64,000 nucleotides of DNA from Halococcoides cellulosivorans (GCF_003058365.1 NZ_CP028858.1:868001-932000), one strand, 5' to 3'; shown: positions 8,993 through 18,166, counted from the first letter of the stretch. The notes: generated from the letters alone by a model not told the origin. Translations and numbers: made by a program.

Positions 8993-9157
8993 AGGCTCAG
9001 GGAGGTCGGTCCATCCAAGAGGGGTGATGGAGGGGTGGAGAATGGCGATCGACCAATCGTCAGCCGTCGGTCCTCACAGCGATGCGTCGCATCCGTTCCC
9101 GGGGGCATGACGCGATCGGGCGAGGCGATCGATCTTCGGAGTGGCTCGGCCGGAAAC

Positions 9158-9970
9158 TCAGATCGGTGAGTTCAGTGTCCCGAAGTACACCTGCCACGCC
9201 AGGAGGGACTTCGCGACCAGACTCAACAGGATGTACGTCTTCTCGCCGAAGAGATAGTCTTTCCACCGCGAAACCTCCAGATACTGGAGGACCATGTTCA
9301 GTGCAAAGAGGTTGAAAAAGACGAAGATACTGATATAGATGTAGATGACAAACTGGGGGAATTCACCGTCGCTGGCCGTGACCGACCCAATGAACGTGAC
9401 GGCGATGGTGATCCAGGGCACGAGACCGGCGATAACACCCACCCAGTAGGGCGTCCAGTCCGTCTGGTCCGTGGACTCGTTGCGTTGCTCCATCAGGAGT
9501 CCAGCCAGGTTCATCACCGCCACGAGTCCGAACAGCGCCAGGAGGGTCCCGAGGTCCCACACGCCGGCCAGCATTCCGATGATGACGATCATCAGCGAGG
9601 CGCTGACGGCGTACTCGTACCAGCGATACGGGTTCATCCCGCGATTGAGATACGTGACGTACTTGTCGTATCGGACGGTCGCGATGACGGTGTGTGCGAA
9701 CGCCGATATGAAGAGAAATCCAGCGACGAGAAGCGGGAGATTGACATCGACGAACGAGACTGTCTCCGGGAATATCGACTGGGTTGCGGGATCGAACGCG
9801 TACCTGGTGCGCGTAACCGGCCACAGGACGTTGTCGGCCAGCAGTAGCATCGCCACCCCTTGCAGCGCGTGAAGGACAGCCATGACGCTGTTCCAGAGTC
9901 TGAGACGCGTCTCTCGCGCGGATTCGTGCTGTTCGGGATCGGACGAGGTCGAACGGTCCTCGGACGACAT
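9158..9970 (-). CDS. Heliorhodopsin
   Basis: This 270-residue protein has seven predicted hydrophobic helices and an N-terminus rich in Ser/Glu that would face the cytoplasm, opposite to type 1 rhodopsins. The last helix carries LVAKSLLAWQVYFG, with the retinal Schiff-base lysine at Lys254. Helix 3 carries RWYEYAVSASLM, with the Glu119 counterion position. These two signatures are diagnostic of heliorhodopsins rather than bacteriorhodopsin or halorhodopsin. Its role would be light sensing or regulation rather than strong ion pumping, as known for the family. A TATA-like ATATAC lies about 30 nt upstream (about 9995-10003). No retinal or carotenoid gene is visible in the window. It is a single gene, convergent with uspA. 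Confidence 0.93.
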   Translation of the reverse strand: MSSEDRSTSSDPEQHESARETRLRLWNSVMAVLHALQGVAMLLLADNVLWPVTRTRYAFDPATQSIFPETVSFVDVNLPLLVAGFLFISAFAHTVIATVRYDKYVTYLNRGMNPYRWYEYAVSASLMIVIIGMLAGVWDLGTLLALFGLVAVMNLAGLLMEQRNESTDQTDWTPYWVGVIAGLVPWITIAVTFIGSVTASDGEFPQFVIYIYISIFVFFNLFALNMVLQYLEVSRWKDYLFGEKTYILLSLVAKSLLAWQVYFGTLNSPI

Positions 9971-10291
9971 TCGCCTCGAATATCTAATGGAGACTGTATA
10001 TTTCTATGGGTAAATGTATCGTGGTGAGGGTGTTCGTTGGGTGTGCGATGCCCGCGTCGCCGGGTGTCTGCAGTCGGACGGGCCCGATTTACCGGCGATC
10101 GGAGGAACGGTATTGGAATCTGGTCGGAATTTGGGCCTCGGCACTCATAGGGCTCGTCATCGCCGGTGGCTACCCGACTCGGGGCGAGCGCTCGTCATCG
10201 GCCACTCGACAGTACCGCCCGCCAGCCCAAGACCGTTTTCACCCACATCGCCCGCCGACAGACTCGTCCCGATGGCCGCCCAGCGTTCGCC
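9971..10291. other. Non-coding spacer between the heliorhodopsin gene and the 10292 ORF
   Basis: The first 35 nt hold the heliorhodopsin promoter region (A/T-rich, about 9985-10010). An open frame at 10014-10295 contains a short hydrophobic-looking patch, but its composition is not acidic and I do not call it a gene. No tRNA, repeat or hairpin stands out. Confidence 0.5.
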
Positions 10292-10582
10292 ATGAGCGAC
10301 GATCCCGAACGCACGCTCGAGGAGTGGAAAACGTCGATGCAGGACGAACACGACACGGCCATCGCGAACCCCGACCCCGACGCGAGCCACGAAATCGAGG
10401 GGATCACCCAGGTGAGCTACCGCTACACCTTCGCGTACGACGCCGACAGCGACAGCCTGGAACAGACCGATCGCACGCAGGTCGACGAGCCACGCGAACC
10501 GGAGTTGTTCTCGTGTGCCTGTGGCGTCCGGGGGATGACGCGCGCGGAGGCCCGCGACCACCTCGGGGCACTCGACGACTGA
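10292..10582 (+). CDS. Conserved-looking small acidic protein with CxC motif
   Basis: A 96-residue acidic protein (MSDDPERTLEEWKTSMQ...), typical of small haloarchaeal cytosolic proteins. A CxC (FSCACG) near residue 78 is followed by MTRAEARDHL, a helix that may close a small metal site or bear a redox pair. I do not recognise the family. ATG 10292 was chosen because the upstream extension in the same frame is Arg/Pro-rich and not protein-like. Confidence 0.65.
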   Translation: MSDDPERTLEEWKTSMQDEHDTAIANPDPDASHEIEGITQVSYRYTFAYDADSDSLEQTDRTQVDEPREPELFSCACGVRGMTRAEARDHLGALDD

Positions 10583-10611
10583 GTCCCGATCGTGGGCGAT
10601 CCGCTCGCCGC

Positions 10612-11646
10612 TCACAGCGACGCGACGACCCGATCGGCAGTGTCGAGGCCGCTGCGCAACGCGCCGTGCAGTCGCGGGGTCCCGATCGTCCAGTCCCCCA
10701 GACAGTAAATAGCGTGGTCCTCGGCCGCACGGAGCAGGTCTCGCGGTGGGTCGTCTTCCGGCTGGGCGTACCGCCAGCCCTGGTGGTCCGTCCAGTCGGG
10801 CGTTGCCAGACGCTCGTCGCCGAGCACGTCGCCGGCCATCCTCGCGAGTACGGCCACGTTCTCCTCGGGTGGGTCGTCCCAGTGAGCGACCGACCAGTCG
10901 TGGCTGGCCTGGACGATCAGTAGCGATTCGCCGTCCGGAACGTGGCCACGCTTGCATTGCTCGCGGGCGATCCAGCCGATCGGGTGGCCCTCGTCGGTGT
11001 TCACCAGCGCGTAGTACGGCCGCTCGATGCGGAACGGGTAGTGCAGGACGGCCGTCCAGACCGTCCGAAACGCGACCCCTTCCAGCGCGTCGATCAGATC
11101 CGCTCGCAGTGGGTCGTCCCAGTCACTCTCCGCGAGCAGCGCGGCGGTCTGGGGCGCTGGCGGGTTGCAGAGGAGGATATCGAAGGGCCCGCGTCGCTCG
11201 GAGCCGATCGAGACGGTCCAGCGGTCGCCGTCGCGGTCGATCGCCGTCACTCGGGTGTCCCGGTGGACCGCCGCGTCGGTCCGGCCGACGAGTCGTTTGG
11301 CGATCTGGGTCAGGCCACGCTCGTAACTCCACTTGTGATCGTCGGCGTCTCGGCCGGGCGAGACCGTGCCCTCGCCGTCGAAGGTGTGGATCGGCTCGCC
11401 AATGTCGACGAGCCCGTCGGTGTCGAGCGTCTCGGTCACGAGTTCGACCACCCGGTCGTCGTCGGCTTTGAGGTAGTTCGCGCCGTAGTCGTAGGTCACG
11501 TCGCCGTTGCGGCGTGTCGCGGCGCGGCCACAGAGGCCGCCCGACTTCTCGAAGACCGTGATCGTTGCGTCGTCCAGCCACCGGTCCAGCGCCCACGCCG
11601 CTGCGGCCGACGCCGCGCCAGCGCCGACGATGCCGATCCGTGTCAC
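10612..11646 (-). CDS. FAD-dependent amine-oxidase/renalase-like oxidoreductase, paralogue 1
   Basis: About 344 residues. RIGIVGAGAASAAAA at the N-terminus is the dinucleotide-binding GxGxxx motif for FAD, and FEKSGGLCGRAATRR fits the second FAD loop of the NAD(P)-binding-8/renalase-like amine oxidase group. C-terminal ICLGDWTIGTP is the usual GD flavin-contact strand. Conserved HYPFRIERPYYALV, WIAREQCKRGHVP and GESLLIVQ segments are shared with the protein at 50175-51182. GTG 11646 is taken as start because the coding signal begins just before the FAD motif; the frame is open upstream but Arg/Ser-rich. The substrate is unknown. Confidence 0.85.
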   Translation of the reverse strand: MTRIGIVGAGAASAAAAWALDRWLDDATITVFEKSGGLCGRAATRRNGDVTYDYGANYLKADDDRVVELVTETLDTDGLVDIGEPIHTFDGEGTVSPGRDADDHKWSYERGLTQIAKRLVGRTDAAVHRDTRVTAIDRDGDRWTVSIGSERRGPFDILLCNPPAPQTAALLAESDWDDPLRADLIDALEGVAFRTVWTAVLHYPFRIERPYYALVNTDEGHPIGWIAREQCKRGHVPDGESLLIVQASHDWSVAHWDDPPEENVAVLARMAGDVLGDERLATPDWTDHQGWRYAQPEDDPPRDLLRAAEDHAIYCLGDWTIGTPRLHGALRSGLDTADRVVASL

Positions 11647-11811
11647 GGACGCGATTCGAACCGGCGTCGCATAGTCGTTCGGAGGGTCGAGACTTCGTGG
11701 ACTCGCCCGCCTTCTCGCCCTCCGCCCGGGCCTGCATCGAGAGCGACCGGCGCGAGTCGCGGCGGTGGCGAATATCACGTGCATTAAATGCTGTACGTGG
11801 GTAGTGGCGCT

Positions 11812-12840
11812 ATGCACCGTTCGAGGCGGGGACTGTTGCAGGCGTGTGGGGCCACGTTGATGGCGATTGCAGGCTGTTCCAGCCCCGAAAGCGACAGCGA
11901 GGGCGTTACTTCGACCCCCGAGGATTCCGACTCCGCTGGCGAATCAGGAGCTCCAGAGGAGGCCATCGACCTCGAATTCGGTGAGGGTGCGGAGTTCACG
12001 AACGACGGTGACGTGAAACTGCAGGTGATACTGTCGAATCCCCAACTCGTCGAAACGGCCCCGGTCGTCACCGACTCTCAGATTTACGTCGACTCGCCAG
12101 AGTCGAAGCCTCAGTTTTTCACTGTCCAGGTGTTCGTCGCCAACGAGGGCTCAGCGACTCTTTCACCACCGAAGGGGCTCTATTTTCGGGTTGATGGGGA
12201 GGAAGTCGACCGGAGTTTCGTCAGAACGTCGGGCCAAACGTATCGCGATATCGGCGACCTCTCACCGGGCGACAGCGCGACGGGCACCATCGCCTTCCCC
12301 GCTCCAGCGGGGCCTGCCACCGGGACCGTGGCACTCCGGTTCCAGACGCTCCTGGAGTCCCCTCCTGCCCGGTGGACGTTCGATTTTGCAGACGTTCCGC
12401 AGACGTCGACCGATCTGTCTCGGGATGGACTCGGTGCGTCTGTGACCGTCGATGCTGGGCCGTACGCCTACGAGTTCACGCCACTCGACGCCCACGAGAC
12501 GACCGCGTATACCGATGCCAGCGGGACCGAACACACCGCGTCCGCTGGGTCGACGTTCGTCGTGGTCGAGGCCCGATCCGAGAACGTCGGTGACGAACCC
12601 GTGAAGCTGCCAAATCCGTACAGCGTTCGCCTGGCGGCTGACGGGTCGATATACCGGGGCCAGCGGTACGCGAATGCCGCGGACCGGTACGAAGGACGGG
12701 TCGATCCGTATCGACCAGGCGACGATCAAGCGGGAAAACTCCTGTTCGAGGTTCCCGACGCGGCGTCGAGGTACACACTCCGGCTTGCGATCGGAAATGA
12801 CACGTTCGTGACGTGGCCACTCGACGTCGATACCAGCTAA
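11812..12840 (+). CDS. Secreted lipoprotein with two DUF4352-like beta domains
   Basis: A 342-residue protein. RSRRGLLQACGATLMAIAG then C-S-S gives a TAT-type lipoprotein signal and lipobox (Cys about 23). An acidic Ser/Glu spacer follows, then two beta-rich segments (about 65-200 and 215-342) resembling DUF4352/immunoprotective extracellular domains (VVVEARSENVGDEPVKLPN is typical). It would be anchored outside the cell membrane. ATG 11812 is preferred over ATG 11788 because it places the twin Arg at the usual distance. Its promoter region is shared with the divergent FAD gene. Confidence 0.72.
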   Translation: MHRSRRGLLQACGATLMAIAGCSSPESDSEGVTSTPEDSDSAGESGAPEEAIDLEFGEGAEFTNDGDVKLQVILSNPQLVETAPVVTDSQIYVDSPESKPQFFTVQVFVANEGSATLSPPKGLYFRVDGEEVDRSFVRTSGQTYRDIGDLSPGDSATGTIAFPAPAGPATGTVALRFQTLLESPPARWTFDFADVPQTSTDLSRDGLGASVTVDAGPYAYEFTPLDAHETTAYTDASGTEHTASAGSTFVVVEARSENVGDEPVKLPNPYSVRLAADGSIYRGQRYANAADRYEGRVDPYRPGDDQAGKLLFEVPDAASRYTLRLAIGNDTFVTWPLDVDTS

Positions 12841-12855
12841 CGCGTCCGGCCGTGC

Positions 12856-13524
12856 TCACGACGGACCACGGCCCAGCACGTCGTCGAGGATCGCTCGTTC
12901 GCCTCTGGCCACGAGTTCCGACGCCGTCGCCTCGGCGACGTCCAGCGTCGCGGCGACCTCTGCGAGCGAGCACGTTGCGGGCACGTCGTAGTACCCCATC
13001 GCGAGCGCGGTCCGGACGGCCTCGCGCTGGCGGTCCGTGAGACCGCTCGCAGGGGTGTCGAAATACCGGTCGTAATCCCCGACGTCGACGACCGTGACGT
13101 CGACGCCGGGTGGCTGGTCATCGATGGCAGCCGTGATGTCCGCCTCGGCCCCGAGGATCGTCATCCGCATGCGTCCGCGGTCGTCGAACACGACTGGTGG
13201 GACGGTGACCAGATTGCGCGCCCGGAAGGCCGCTCGCCAGTCGCGATCGATCGCCCGGCACTCCTGGACGACGTAGACGTGAAACACGCCGTCGTCGCTC
13301 GGACTCATGCGATACGCCGCGACCGAGTCGACGTCGTCGATGGCGTCCCGATACCGCTCACGGTCGCCGTACACCCGAAAGAGGAGATACTCGTGATCCG
13401 CGTCACCGGCGAGGTTGAACGTCAGCATCTCCTCGCGCTCGACGGCGTCGGTCTCGCGAATGAACGCCTGCATGGGATGGCGGAACTGTTCGGGCAGGTC
13501 GATCCAGGCCCGGAGATATCGCAT
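12856..13524 (-). CDS. Bat-type HTH_10 transcriptional regulator
   Basis: About 222 residues. The C-terminal region, from LTDRQREAVRTALAMGYYDVP through CSLAEVAATLDVAEATASELV, is the bacterioopsin-activator (HTH_10) DNA-binding domain found in very many haloarchaeal regulators. The N-terminal 150 residues form the matching Bat-associated GAF/HTH sensor region. It is divergent from the cytochrome P450 gene with about 60 nt between starts, so it probably controls that gene. The start ATG at 13524 abuts a TTTATA-like box; a start at an internal Met is possible. Confidence 0.85.
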   Translation of the reverse strand: MRYLRAWIDLPEQFRHPMQAFIRETDAVEREEMLTFNLAGDADHEYLLFRVYGDRERYRDAIDDVDSVAAYRMSPSDDGVFHVYVVQECRAIDRDWRAAFRARNLVTVPPVVFDDRGRMRMTILGAEADITAAIDDQPPGVDVTVVDVGDYDRYFDTPASGLTDRQREAVRTALAMGYYDVPATCSLAEVAATLDVAEATASELVARGERAILDDVLGRGPS

Positions 13525-13583
13525 ATAAAGAACCGAGGCAGATCGGGGGAAACCGCTTGTGGTGGCGGCGAGCAACGCACTGT

Positions 13584-14951
13584 ATGGCCACCGACGACCG
13601 CGCGACCGCCGCCGACGACCCAGAGAACTATCCACTGCCACCGGGGCCGGACGGCTGGCCGCTGATCGGCCAGACGTTCGCGATCTCACGGGATTTCAGG
13701 ACCGCCTACGAGCAGCGACTGGTTCCCCACGGCGACGTCGTGCGGTACACCTTCGTCGGACGGCGATGGGTGACGGTCATCCATCCCGATCACGTCCAGC
13801 GGGTCTTGCTCGACGATTGGGAGTCGTTCGGCAAGTACGGCTTCGAGGACTTCGGTGGGGAGTTCGCCAGCGAGGGCGTCCTCTTCGCGGAGGGCGAACA
13901 GTGGCGCAGCCAGCGCGAGGCGATGCAGGACGCGTTCACGATCGATCGTATCCAGGGGTATGCCGACGCGATGACGCGGTTCACCGCCGACCTGGTCGAC
14001 TCGTGGGCCGAGGGCGACGTCGTCGCCATCGACGAGGCGTTCGCGGACCTGACGCTGCGGATTCTCTGTCACAGCCTGTTCGATCTCGACGTCGCCGCCG
14101 AGGCCCAGATCGTCGGCGAGTTCACCGCGTCGATGAACGAGATCAGCCGACCATCGGGGCTGACCTCCTACCTGCCGCTCTGGGTGCCGACGCCTGAGAA
14201 TCGCCGGTACAAACGTCTGCTCGACGCGTTTCGGGAGTTCGTCGTCGAATTGATCGACCGTCGTCGGGGCCGAGCCGAGGAGTTCGACGACCTGCTCTCG
14301 ATGATGCTGGTTGCCGAGGACGATGCGGGCCGAACCATGTCCGAGACGGAGCTTCGCGACCAGATGGTTACGTTCCTGTTTGCGGGCCACGAGACCACGG
14401 CGCTGGCGCTGTCCTTTGCGCTCCTCGAAATCGCGAACTCCGATGCGGTCCGTGAGCGTCTCGACGCGGAGTACGAGGCGGTCCTCGACGATCGCGATCC
14501 CACCCCGACGACGATGGGCCGCCTCGATGCGACCGACCGGGTAATTCGAGAAGCGCTCCGTCTCTATCCGCCGGCCTACATTCAGTTCCGTCGGGCGACC
14601 GAGGACGTCGTCATCGACGGCTACCGGATCCCCGAGGGGACGCGCATGACGATCCCACAGTTCCACATCCATCGCGACGAGCGCTGGTACGACGACCCCG
14701 AGCAGTTCCGGCCCGAGCGCTGGACCGACGAGTTCGAAGACGAGCTACACGATTACGCGTACTTCCCGTTCGGTGGCGGTCCGCGCCACTGCATCGGGAT
14801 GCGATTCGCGATGATGGAGCTCAAACACGTGTTGCCGGTGCTCCTCCGCCGGGTCGAGTTCGATCTCGTCTCCGATCCGGAGCCGGACCTCGACCCCGCT
14901 GCGACGCTGCATCCCGCCGATCCGATCGAGATGCGGATCTCGAAGCGCTGA
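13584..14951 (+). CDS. Cytochrome P450
   Basis: A 455-residue soluble P450. It has the oxygen-binding I-helix motif AGHETT (267-272), ExxR in EALR (Glu323/Arg326), and the haem loop FPFGGGPRHCIG with Cys403 as thiolate ligand. It would hydroxylate a hydrophobic substrate using electrons from a ferredoxin; no dedicated reductase or ferredoxin gene lies beside it. The layout is closest to archaeal and bacterial CYP102/147/174-like single-domain enzymes. It is transcribed away from the HTH_10 regulator. ATG 13584 was chosen over an upstream in-frame ATG at 13557. Confidence 0.95.
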   Translation: MATDDRATAADDPENYPLPPGPDGWPLIGQTFAISRDFRTAYEQRLVPHGDVVRYTFVGRRWVTVIHPDHVQRVLLDDWESFGKYGFEDFGGEFASEGVLFAEGEQWRSQREAMQDAFTIDRIQGYADAMTRFTADLVDSWAEGDVVAIDEAFADLTLRILCHSLFDLDVAAEAQIVGEFTASMNEISRPSGLTSYLPLWVPTPENRRYKRLLDAFREFVVELIDRRRGRAEEFDDLLSMMLVAEDDAGRTMSETELRDQMVTFLFAGHETTALALSFALLEIANSDAVRERLDAEYEAVLDDRDPTPTTMGRLDATDRVIREALRLYPPAYIQFRRATEDVVIDGYRIPEGTRMTIPQFHIHRDERWYDDPEQFRPERWTDEFEDELHDYAYFPFGGGPRHCIGMRFAMMELKHVLPVLLRRVEFDLVSDPEPDLDPAATLHPADPIEMRISKR

Positions 14952-14993
14952 ACCGGCTCGGGCTTCCGCCGTGTGGGTCCCTGCCGATCGCCG

Positions 14994-15923
14994 TCACTCG
15001 TCGGCCAGGACCCGGTGCAACAGCGTCCCTGCCGAGAGGACGACGCCTGCCGCCGTCATGACCGTGACCGTACTGTTGGGGGAGGTATCGAGCCACGAGT
15101 CGTCCGACGTGGTTTTCGGCACGGCTGGATCGGAGTCGCTGTCTGGCTTCCTGTCCGCCGGGTCACCGAGGGTCGCATTGTCCGGGGCCAGTGTTCGCTC
15201 GGCCGTCACGGGATCCGCGTCCGCTGCCGAGACTGATTCGTTGACGATCACGCCGGGAAACCGGTCCCCGCGATCGACCGTGACCGTCCGGTGACCGTCG
15301 TCGATGGAGTCGATCAGGCCGAGTCTCACTGGGCTCGAGGATTGGCTGGGTGGCTGGACTTCCATCCTCACCGACGGAGCGATCTCGACGCCCGTGTGGT
15401 CTGCACCCGGATATTTGACGTATCCGTTGGCGTTCGTTCGGAATGCCCCCGGCGCGAGCCCCGACCCACTGGGGTGCGCTCGAAGGTTGAACGGGAGATT
15501 CCTGATCGGCGCGCCGTCCGGCGTGACACACTGGATCTGGACGACTTCGGGGGCTGGGAGAGTGAGCGTGCCGACGTCGGTCCAGTCGGATCCCACACGG
15601 ATCGTCCCGAAATCGTAAATGTCCGGGCGCTGGTTGGGGGTTTCGTGTATTCGCTCCCCATCTGGGATGTCGAAGAAGACCACCTCGTACTCGCCGCTGT
15701 CTCGAAGCTCCTGTTCGAATGTCCCGTTTTTGGACAGTGGGCAGAGCCAGCTCTCGAACGGTCTATCGACAGTATAAAACTCGATTCGAGACCCCGAGAG
15801 CCCCACGTCCGCCTCTGAGACGACCTGTCCGGTCACCGTCGGGTCGGCTGCCCGGACTGACCCGACCGCCGACACACCGACTGCCGCCCCCACCGTCGCC
15901 AGGACCTGCCGTCGAGACAGCAT
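14994..15923 (-). CDS. TAT-secreted protein with C-terminal membrane anchor, unknown function
   Basis: About 309 residues. MLSRRQVLATVGAAVGVSAVG is a twin-arginine signal, cleaved after about residue 25. Two beta-rich domains follow (about 28-110 and 115-200, carboxypeptidase-regulatory/CNA-B-like), then a Ser/Asp/Pro-rich stalk (about 215-280) and a C-terminal hydrophobic helix (VMTAAGVVLSAGTLL). This is the layout of a surface-displayed, membrane-tethered protein. ATG 15923 gives the correct signal; the longer frame adds an unlikely His/Pro-rich N-terminus. No catalytic motif is visible. Confidence 0.68.
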   Translation of the reverse strand: MLSRRQVLATVGAAVGVSAVGSVRAADPTVTGQVVSEADVGLSGSRIEFYTVDRPFESWLCPLSKNGTFEQELRDSGEYEVVFFDIPDGERIHETPNQRPDIYDFGTIRVGSDWTDVGTLTLPAPEVVQIQCVTPDGAPIRNLPFNLRAHPSGSGLAPGAFRTNANGYVKYPGADHTGVEIAPSVRMEVQPPSQSSSPVRLGLIDSIDDGHRTVTVDRGDRFPGVIVNESVSAADADPVTAERTLAPDNATLGDPADRKPDSDSDPAVPKTTSDDSWLDTSPNSTVTVMTAAGVVLSAGTLLHRVLADE

Positions 15924-16071
15924 GATGCGGTGATTGTTGCCGAAAGGTTCTAAGCGTTGGCGGTTCCGTTCGGTGGGTGGGTGGGTGGGGGTTCTTCTTT
16001 GAGACTGGTCCACAGACCCACGCTGCGTGGAGATCCGAACGATTTTGCCCGCGCTTCCATTCCGATCGCCA

Positions 16072-17259
16072 ATGAGCTACACCATCGGTCTCGTCGGCAC
16101 GCCCTCGGCCGGCAAGTCCACGTTGTTCAACGCCGCGACGGACAACGACGTCCCCGAGGGTGCGTACCCCTTTACGACGATCGACCCCTCGATGGGCGAA
16201 GCGTACGTCCGCGTCGAGTGTGCGGCCCCGGAGTTCGGGCACTCCTGTACCCCGAACCACGGCGTCTGTCGTGACGGCGTCCGCTACGTCCCGACCAAAC
16301 TCGTCGACGTCGCGGGGCTGGTTCCTGGTGCCCACGACGGCAAAGGCCTGGGCAATCAGTTCCTCACCGATCTCAACGAGGCCGACGTGCTCGTCCACGT
16401 GATCGATTTCACCGGCGAGACCGATCTGGAAGGCGAACCAGCCGACGATCACGACCCCCGAGAAGACATCGACGTGCTCGAACACGAACTCGATCAGTGG
16501 TATCTCGACATCCTGGAGAAAGGCCTCGAACGGTATCGCTCGGGCTATCACGGGGCCGACGGCGACGTCGAAGACGATCTGGCCGAGCAGATGTCCGCCT
16601 TCCAGATCAGTTCGGACGAGATCACACAGGTCATCCTCGGGCAGGGTCTCGATCCCGATCCCGACACCTGGGACGAGGACGATCGTCTCGCTCTCGCGCG
16701 GGCGATCCGCACACGGACGAAACCGATGGTGATCGCCGCGAACAAGATGGACACCGCTACTGCCCAGGCCAACTACGAGGCGATCACGACCGATCCCGAC
16801 TACGAGCACCTCACCGTCGTCCCGGTGTCGGCCCACGCCGAGAAGGCACTCAAGGGCGGGGCCGACGCGGGCGTGCTGGCGTATCGCCCTGGCGACGCCG
16901 ATTTCTCTGTGACTGGCGATATCGGTGCCGAGCGGCGGGCCGCACTCGACGAGATTCGGGCCTTCCTCGATCGGTTCGGCGGGACGGGCGTCCAGTCGGT
17001 GCTCGAAACCGCGCTGTTCGAGGAGTTGGGTGCGATCGCGGTCTTCCCCGGGGCGGAATCGCCGAAACCCGACGGCACGTTCCTCCAGGACTGTTTCGTC
17101 CTGCCCGACGGGTCGACCGCCGAGGACTTCGCGTATTTCCTGCACACCGACATCGGCGACGGCTTTCTCCACGCTCACGACGTCCGGTCGAGCCGGCAGA
17201 TCGCCGCCGATCGGACGCTCGACCACCGTGACGTCGTCGAGATCACGACGACGAACTGA
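16072..17259 (+). CDS. YchF/OBG-family redox-regulated GTPase
   Basis: A 395-residue YchF-type GTPase/ATPase. The G1 motif GTPSAGKS is at 8-15, DVAGLVPGAHDGKGLGNQFL carries the switch II glycines, and NKMD (G4) appears in the second half. The helical insertion after G4 and a C-terminal TGS domain (ADRTLDHRDVVEI) match archaeal/eukaryotic Obg-like ATPases. It acts on ribosomes or translation factors in the cytoplasm. The length is normal for archaea. It precedes the pyridoxamine oxidase-like gene by 79 nt on the same strand. Confidence 0.92.
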   Translation: MSYTIGLVGTPSAGKSTLFNAATDNDVPEGAYPFTTIDPSMGEAYVRVECAAPEFGHSCTPNHGVCRDGVRYVPTKLVDVAGLVPGAHDGKGLGNQFLTDLNEADVLVHVIDFTGETDLEGEPADDHDPREDIDVLEHELDQWYLDILEKGLERYRSGYHGADGDVEDDLAEQMSAFQISSDEITQVILGQGLDPDPDTWDEDDRLALARAIRTRTKPMVIAANKMDTATAQANYEAITTDPDYEHLTVVPVSAHAEKALKGGADAGVLAYRPGDADFSVTGDIGAERRAALDEIRAFLDRFGGTGVQSVLETALFEELGAIAVFPGAESPKPDGTFLQDCFVLPDGSTAEDFAYFLHTDIGDGFLHAHDVRSSRQIAADRTLDHRDVVEITTTN

Positions 17260-17338
17260 GGGCGTGGGGCGGCGGTCAAAGCGAGACCCCGGCACGACCG
17301 GCGAGCACGCTTTTGTCGCTGGCGGGCCACGCGGAGGC

Positions 17339-17785
17339 ATGGTCGAGTACAACGGAGCGTACGACGAGCGCGACTGCGCGGCGTTTCTCGACGAGGCGGT
17401 CGTCCCGATGCGCGTGAGCACGCACCGCCCCGACGGGTCGCCCTGGATCGTCACGCTGTGGTATCGCTACCGCGACGGCGTCTTCGAGTGTGCGACCCGG
17501 GCCGACGCGGCCATCGTCGACTTTCTCGATCGGGACGATCGGGTCGGGATCGACGTCTCGACGAACACGATTCCGTATCGCGGCGTGCGCGGGACCGGGA
17601 CGGTGACGATCGATCCCGACGAGGAGTTGGAGGTCCTCGGTGCGCTCGTCGATCGGTACCTCGGTGATCGTGATCACCCGCTCGCGCAGACACTCCTCGA
17701 CGAGGACCGCGAGGAAGTCTGTCTCCGGATCGACCCCGACGAACTGTTCAGCTGGGACTACTCCGAGCGGATGGAAGCGGCTTGA
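17339..17785 (+). CDS. Pyridoxamine 5'-phosphate oxidase-like flavin-binding protein
   Basis: A 148-residue split-barrel protein: VVPMRVSTHRPDGSPWIVTLWYRYRDGVFECAT is the FMN/F420-binding opening strand pair of PNPOx-like proteins. A single domain suggests a dimer with flavin or F420 at the interface. Whether it oxidises PNP or is a deazaflavin reductase/haem-binding member is not decided by the sequence. ATG 17339 overlaps nothing upstream. Confidence 0.8.
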   Translation: MVEYNGAYDERDCAAFLDEAVVPMRVSTHRPDGSPWIVTLWYRYRDGVFECATRADAAIVDFLDRDDRVGIDVSTNTIPYRGVRGTGTVTIDPDEELEVLGALVDRYLGDRDHPLAQTLLDEDREEVCLRIDPDELFSWDYSERMEAA

Positions 17786-17863
17786 CTGCGGGTGAGTCTC
17801 CGGCGGCAGTCGCCGCCCGACTCGGCGGCAGATCGCAGGCATCGACTCCGAGCAGTGACTGCG

Positions 17864-18136
17864 CTACTGGTCGCAGCGACAGCCGTCTGTGGCCCCGCCC
17901 GGCCCACGCACCCGTCGCCAGGCAGTGATCGTGCCTGCCAGGACCCCGAGTGTCAGTGCCGTCACGAGAATCTGGGCGATCGTCCCGCCGAGAGCCGCTG
18001 CCGCACCGGCCGAGAGTCCGCCGCCAGCGACGAACGCTGCGGGCGCGGTGAACAGACAGCAGAGACTCGCGACGCCGCCGATCGCCAGGATCGACCGCGT
18101 CGACCCGGACTCGTCGCAGGCGTCAGCGGACGACAT
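17864..18136 (-). CDS. Small membrane protein with vicinal cysteines (MerT/MerF-like outline)
   Basis: A 90-residue protein with two to three hydrophobic helices. GGVASLCCLFTAPAAFVAGG has a Cys-Cys pair at the start of helix 1, and the C-terminus ends GCRCDQ. The CC at a helix start resembles MerT/MerF-type mercury/metal passage proteins, but overall similarity is weak and the assignment is a guess. It is the last of four genes transcribed leftwards with the DsbA-like and CxxC membrane proteins; the gap to the upstream gene is 30 nt. A role in thiol or metal exchange with the DsbA-like protein is inferred from context. Confidence 0.55.
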   Translation of the reverse strand: MSSADACDESGSTRSILAIGGVASLCCLFTAPAAFVAGGGLSAGAAAALGGTIAQILVTALTLGVLAGTITAWRRVRGPGGATDGCRCDQ

Positions 18137-18166
18137 GATGTCGGATCATAGCGCGAGTCCCCACAT

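Noticed and set aside
10006-10923. Plus-strand frame spanning the 10292 ORF and the 3' end of the FAD gene
   Set aside because: Arg/Pro-rich, no motif, overlaps two better supported genes.
15763-17454. 563-codon minus frame opposite the YchF gene
   Set aside because: Antisense to a clear GTPase with G-motifs.
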